Assembly: GCF_905475345.1 (NCBI RefSeq)
Contig: NC_066591.1
Coordinates: 6,416,001-6,480,000, forward strand
Direction: 5' to 3'
Origin: Vespula vulgaris
Lineage: Eukaryota > Arthropoda > Insecta > Hymenoptera > Vespidae
Length of the DNA: 64,000 bases
The notes under the pieces were generated by a model. That model saw only the letters and a program-made list of their open reading frames with translations, was not told the origin of the DNA and ran no database searches. Of the stretch, positions 61,736 through 64,000 are shown piece by piece. Within the stretch, counting starts at the first letter, position 1. Each line of letters starts with the position of its first letter. Made by a program: the position numbers and the translations under genes.

Positions 61736-63775
61736 TCAAGTCTTATAGATTTTTAATCAATAATTAGAATTCTATATAAGATGATGATTATATTTATACA
61801 AGTCATAAAATGACTCTTACAAAAAATGAGCCATCCTACAACTTGTGATAAGACTACGTTGGCATTGGATAAAATATATATATAAATATATAATCATCAA
61901 AAAGTGAGTATATATATAAAAAAAGATGCAAAAAGAATTATTGATTTACTAATAATTTTATAAAAAAATTCAAAATTATTTTGAAATAAAAATCTATATG
62001 CTTGAGTATCCAGGTGCATTCCTGAATGCAAACCTGTCCCTACTCTGAACTATTTTCGCTCACACTCCTGAGTGTGGTCAGCCTTTTCATTTGTTTCATT
62101 TATATACCAAGATATATGCATTTTTATTCCAAAAAATAATCATATTTATTTACTATATGCATAAATATTTCTTATAAATTCATCGTCATATCATTCATTA
62201 TTTCTTCTTCTTATTTCTTATGAATCTGTCATATATATGTATTTATAAAAAAACTATATATATATTTTTTATATATCTGCGAACCATTTCATTTGATAAT
62301 CATGTTTAAATAATTTGGAATAGAAATGTACATCCTTGACATATTTTGTGCACTCCTGAGTGCAAGGCTCTTATTTGTCTATCATATCGCTCGCTTAGCA
62401 AGATTTATACATTTCTAATTTAAAATGATTCAAATTTTTTTTTCATTCACTTGCACCCTGTTTAAATATGAATATATTATTATATTACAATGAGTATGAA
62501 ATAATCTTTATTTATTATTAAATAAACATTATTTCTTAAAAAAAATAAAAAGACTAGAATATTTAAATATTTATTTATTACATACCTTTATAAGTGCATT
62601 TTCATCTTGATCATTTAAAACAAGAAACGTATATCCTTACTATATGTTCATCTGCATTCCTGAATGCAGGCATGTACTTACTGTAACTTATCATATGCAC
62701 TCCTGAGTGCAGGCAAGCCATTTCAATCGCTTCATTTATATACCAAGACTTATGCATTTTTATTCCAAAAAATATTCGTACTTTTCTTAAATACATATAA
62801 ATATTTATTAATAATCTTTGTATCATTCATTAATAATCTTGTTAATATTTCTCATAAAACTTTCATATATATACATTCATATATATATATAATAAAAATA
62901 CTCTCTCTTTCTCTCTCTCATATATATTTATTAAATCTTTCATCTCATATTTATTTGTTAATAATTTTGGAATAAATATGTATACTCTTGACATATTTTA
63001 ATATGCACTCCTGAGTGCTGGCTGCCATTTATGTCGCTTTATTCATCTAGCAAGGTTTATATATATTTCTTATCAGAATGATCCAAATTTCCTTTTAATT
63101 CATTTGCACCATTTAATAATCATTCATTTATTATATATGGAATAAAACAAAATTTCATTTATTTATTGTTAAACTGATGTAATATATTGAAAAAAAAAAA
63201 TATATCACCAGAAATCGACGTATTTTATATATTTCTTCGTTTAGTATCCTTATTAGCGCATTCATTCATCTTTGATCATTCCAAATGTGAAATATATATC
63301 CTTACTATAATATGTTCATTTGCATTGCTGAATGCAATCATGTACTTACAGTGAACCTTTCATATGCACTCCTGAGTGCAGGCAAGCCAATTTATTCGTT
63401 TCATTTATATACCAAGACGTATATCTTTTTATTCCAAAAAATATTTATATTTCCTTCAAATATGTATAAACATTTATTAATAATCTTTGTATCATTTATT
63501 ATATTTTCTTATGAAAGTTTCATATATATAATAAAAATACTCCCTTTTTCTCTCTCTTTCTCCTCTCTCCCTCTCTTTCTCTCTCTTTCATATATATTTA
63601 TTAAGTCGTTCATCTCATATTCATTTGTTGATAATTTTGGAATAAAAATATATACCCTTGACATATTTTAATATGCACTCCTGAGTGCTGGCTGCCAATA
63701 TATATATTCATCTGCATTCCTGAATGCAGGCATTTTGATTAGTCATCAAGTCTTGTAGATTTTTAATCAGAATAA
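61736..63775. repeat. Higher-order tandem repeat (about 650-670 bp x 3) carrying small hairpins
   Basis: Three copies are recognisable by recurring blocks: a hairpin pair at 62015/62061, 62652/62696 and 63320/63365; then 'ataccaagacntat...ttttattccaaaaaata'; then 'cttgacatatttt..tgcactcctgagtgc' at 62349, 63005 and 63675. The array is bounded by direct repeats containing CATCAAGTCTTRTAGATTTT (61736 and 63746). No open frame of note. Confidence 0.85.
62015..63729. other. Ten copies of a covarying stem-loop (NCTG tetraloop)
   Basis: Positions: 62015-62030, 62061-62076, 62349-62364, 62652-62669, 62696-62711, 63005-63018, 63320-63337, 63365-63380, 63675-63688, 63712-63729. Forms: TGCATT-CCTG-AATGCA, CACACT-CCTG-AGTGTG, TGCACT-CCTG-AGTGCA, CTGCATT-CCTG-AATGCAG and TTGCATT-GCTG-AATGCAA. 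Stem pairs change together (C-G to T-A, G-C to A-T, T-A to C-G), and the single loop change is C to G at 63327. Confidence 0.75.
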
Positions 63776-63841
63776 CCAAAATAAACAGAATAATTAGAAT
63801 AATCAGATTAATCAGATTAATCAGAATAATCAGAATCAGAT
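63776..63841. repeat. Short tandem repeat (unit aatcagaat/aatcagatt)
   Basis: Degenerate 9-bp units with AATCAG as the recurring core, directly after the right-hand boundary repeat of the hairpin array. Confidence 0.8.
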
Positions 63842-64000
63842 TGCAAAAAGATAATGAGGATGAGGATATGGATGATAACGATAATGATTACCACATAAGA
63901 GTCATTTTGCAACTCGTGGTAGAGCTGTGTTGACATTGAAATATGCATATATCTCGTATATATGCATACACATTATGAAATTATGAACATGAAAAAATAT

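Overview
This window is animal nuclear DNA with spliced, intron-rich genes. The best fit is an insect, and probably a hymenopteran (bee, ant or wasp). The reasons are the insect-type latrophilin, compact introns in the housekeeping genes, many GA/CT microsatellites, TCGA/CGA-rich sequence in one half and CpG-poor, very AT-rich sequence in the other. Species was not determined. All gene models below were built by hand from conserved peptides, GT/AG splice sites and phase arithmetic.

Layout. 1-2816: 5' flank of the first gene, no supported gene. 2817-25119 (+): latrophilin/Cirl adhesion GPCR, including two 107-bp exons that appear mutually exclusive (11848-11954 and 12249-12355) and several possible C-terminal ends. 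25120-29837: long microsatellite-rich 3' flank. 29838-31134 (-): ANKRD16-type ankyrin protein, convergent with Cirl. 31135-35283: intergenic and promoter sequence. 35284-47229 (+): a membrane protein with six four-cysteine Ig domains resembling fasciclin III, built from phase-1 symmetric exons after a 5.9-kb first intron. 47439-48199 (-): COMMD10. 49044-50133 (+): APIP/MtnB methylthioribulose-1-phosphate dehydratase. 50284-51997 (-): CWF19L1. 53262-55489 (+): a RhoGEF of the NET1/ARHGEF3 type. 56061-57997 (-): METTL3, the catalytic m6A writer. 57998-64000: no supported coding gene, but several tandem-repeat families, a structured GC island and a hairpin-bearing repeat array.

The genes do not form a pathway. 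The first part (to about 44.9 kb) holds long, CpG-rich, signalling or adhesion-type genes (Cirl, the Ig protein). The second part is a tight cluster of CpG-poor housekeeping genes in alternating orientation: COMMD complex, methionine salvage, spliceosome/lariat-associated factor, Rho signalling and mRNA methylation. The Ig gene straddles the boundary.

The most unusual elements are (i) the latrophilin exon pair, equal in length and phase, so that including both would break the frame; (ii) ten short hairpins at 62015-63729 inside a ~650-670-bp tandem repeat, with paired (compensatory) base changes in the stem and the only core deviation in the tetraloop; (iii) the four-cysteine Ig gene with frame-neutral exons, a possible secreted form and a duplicated 3' splice site; and (iv) a ~115-bp element shared upstream of COMMD10 and METTL3.
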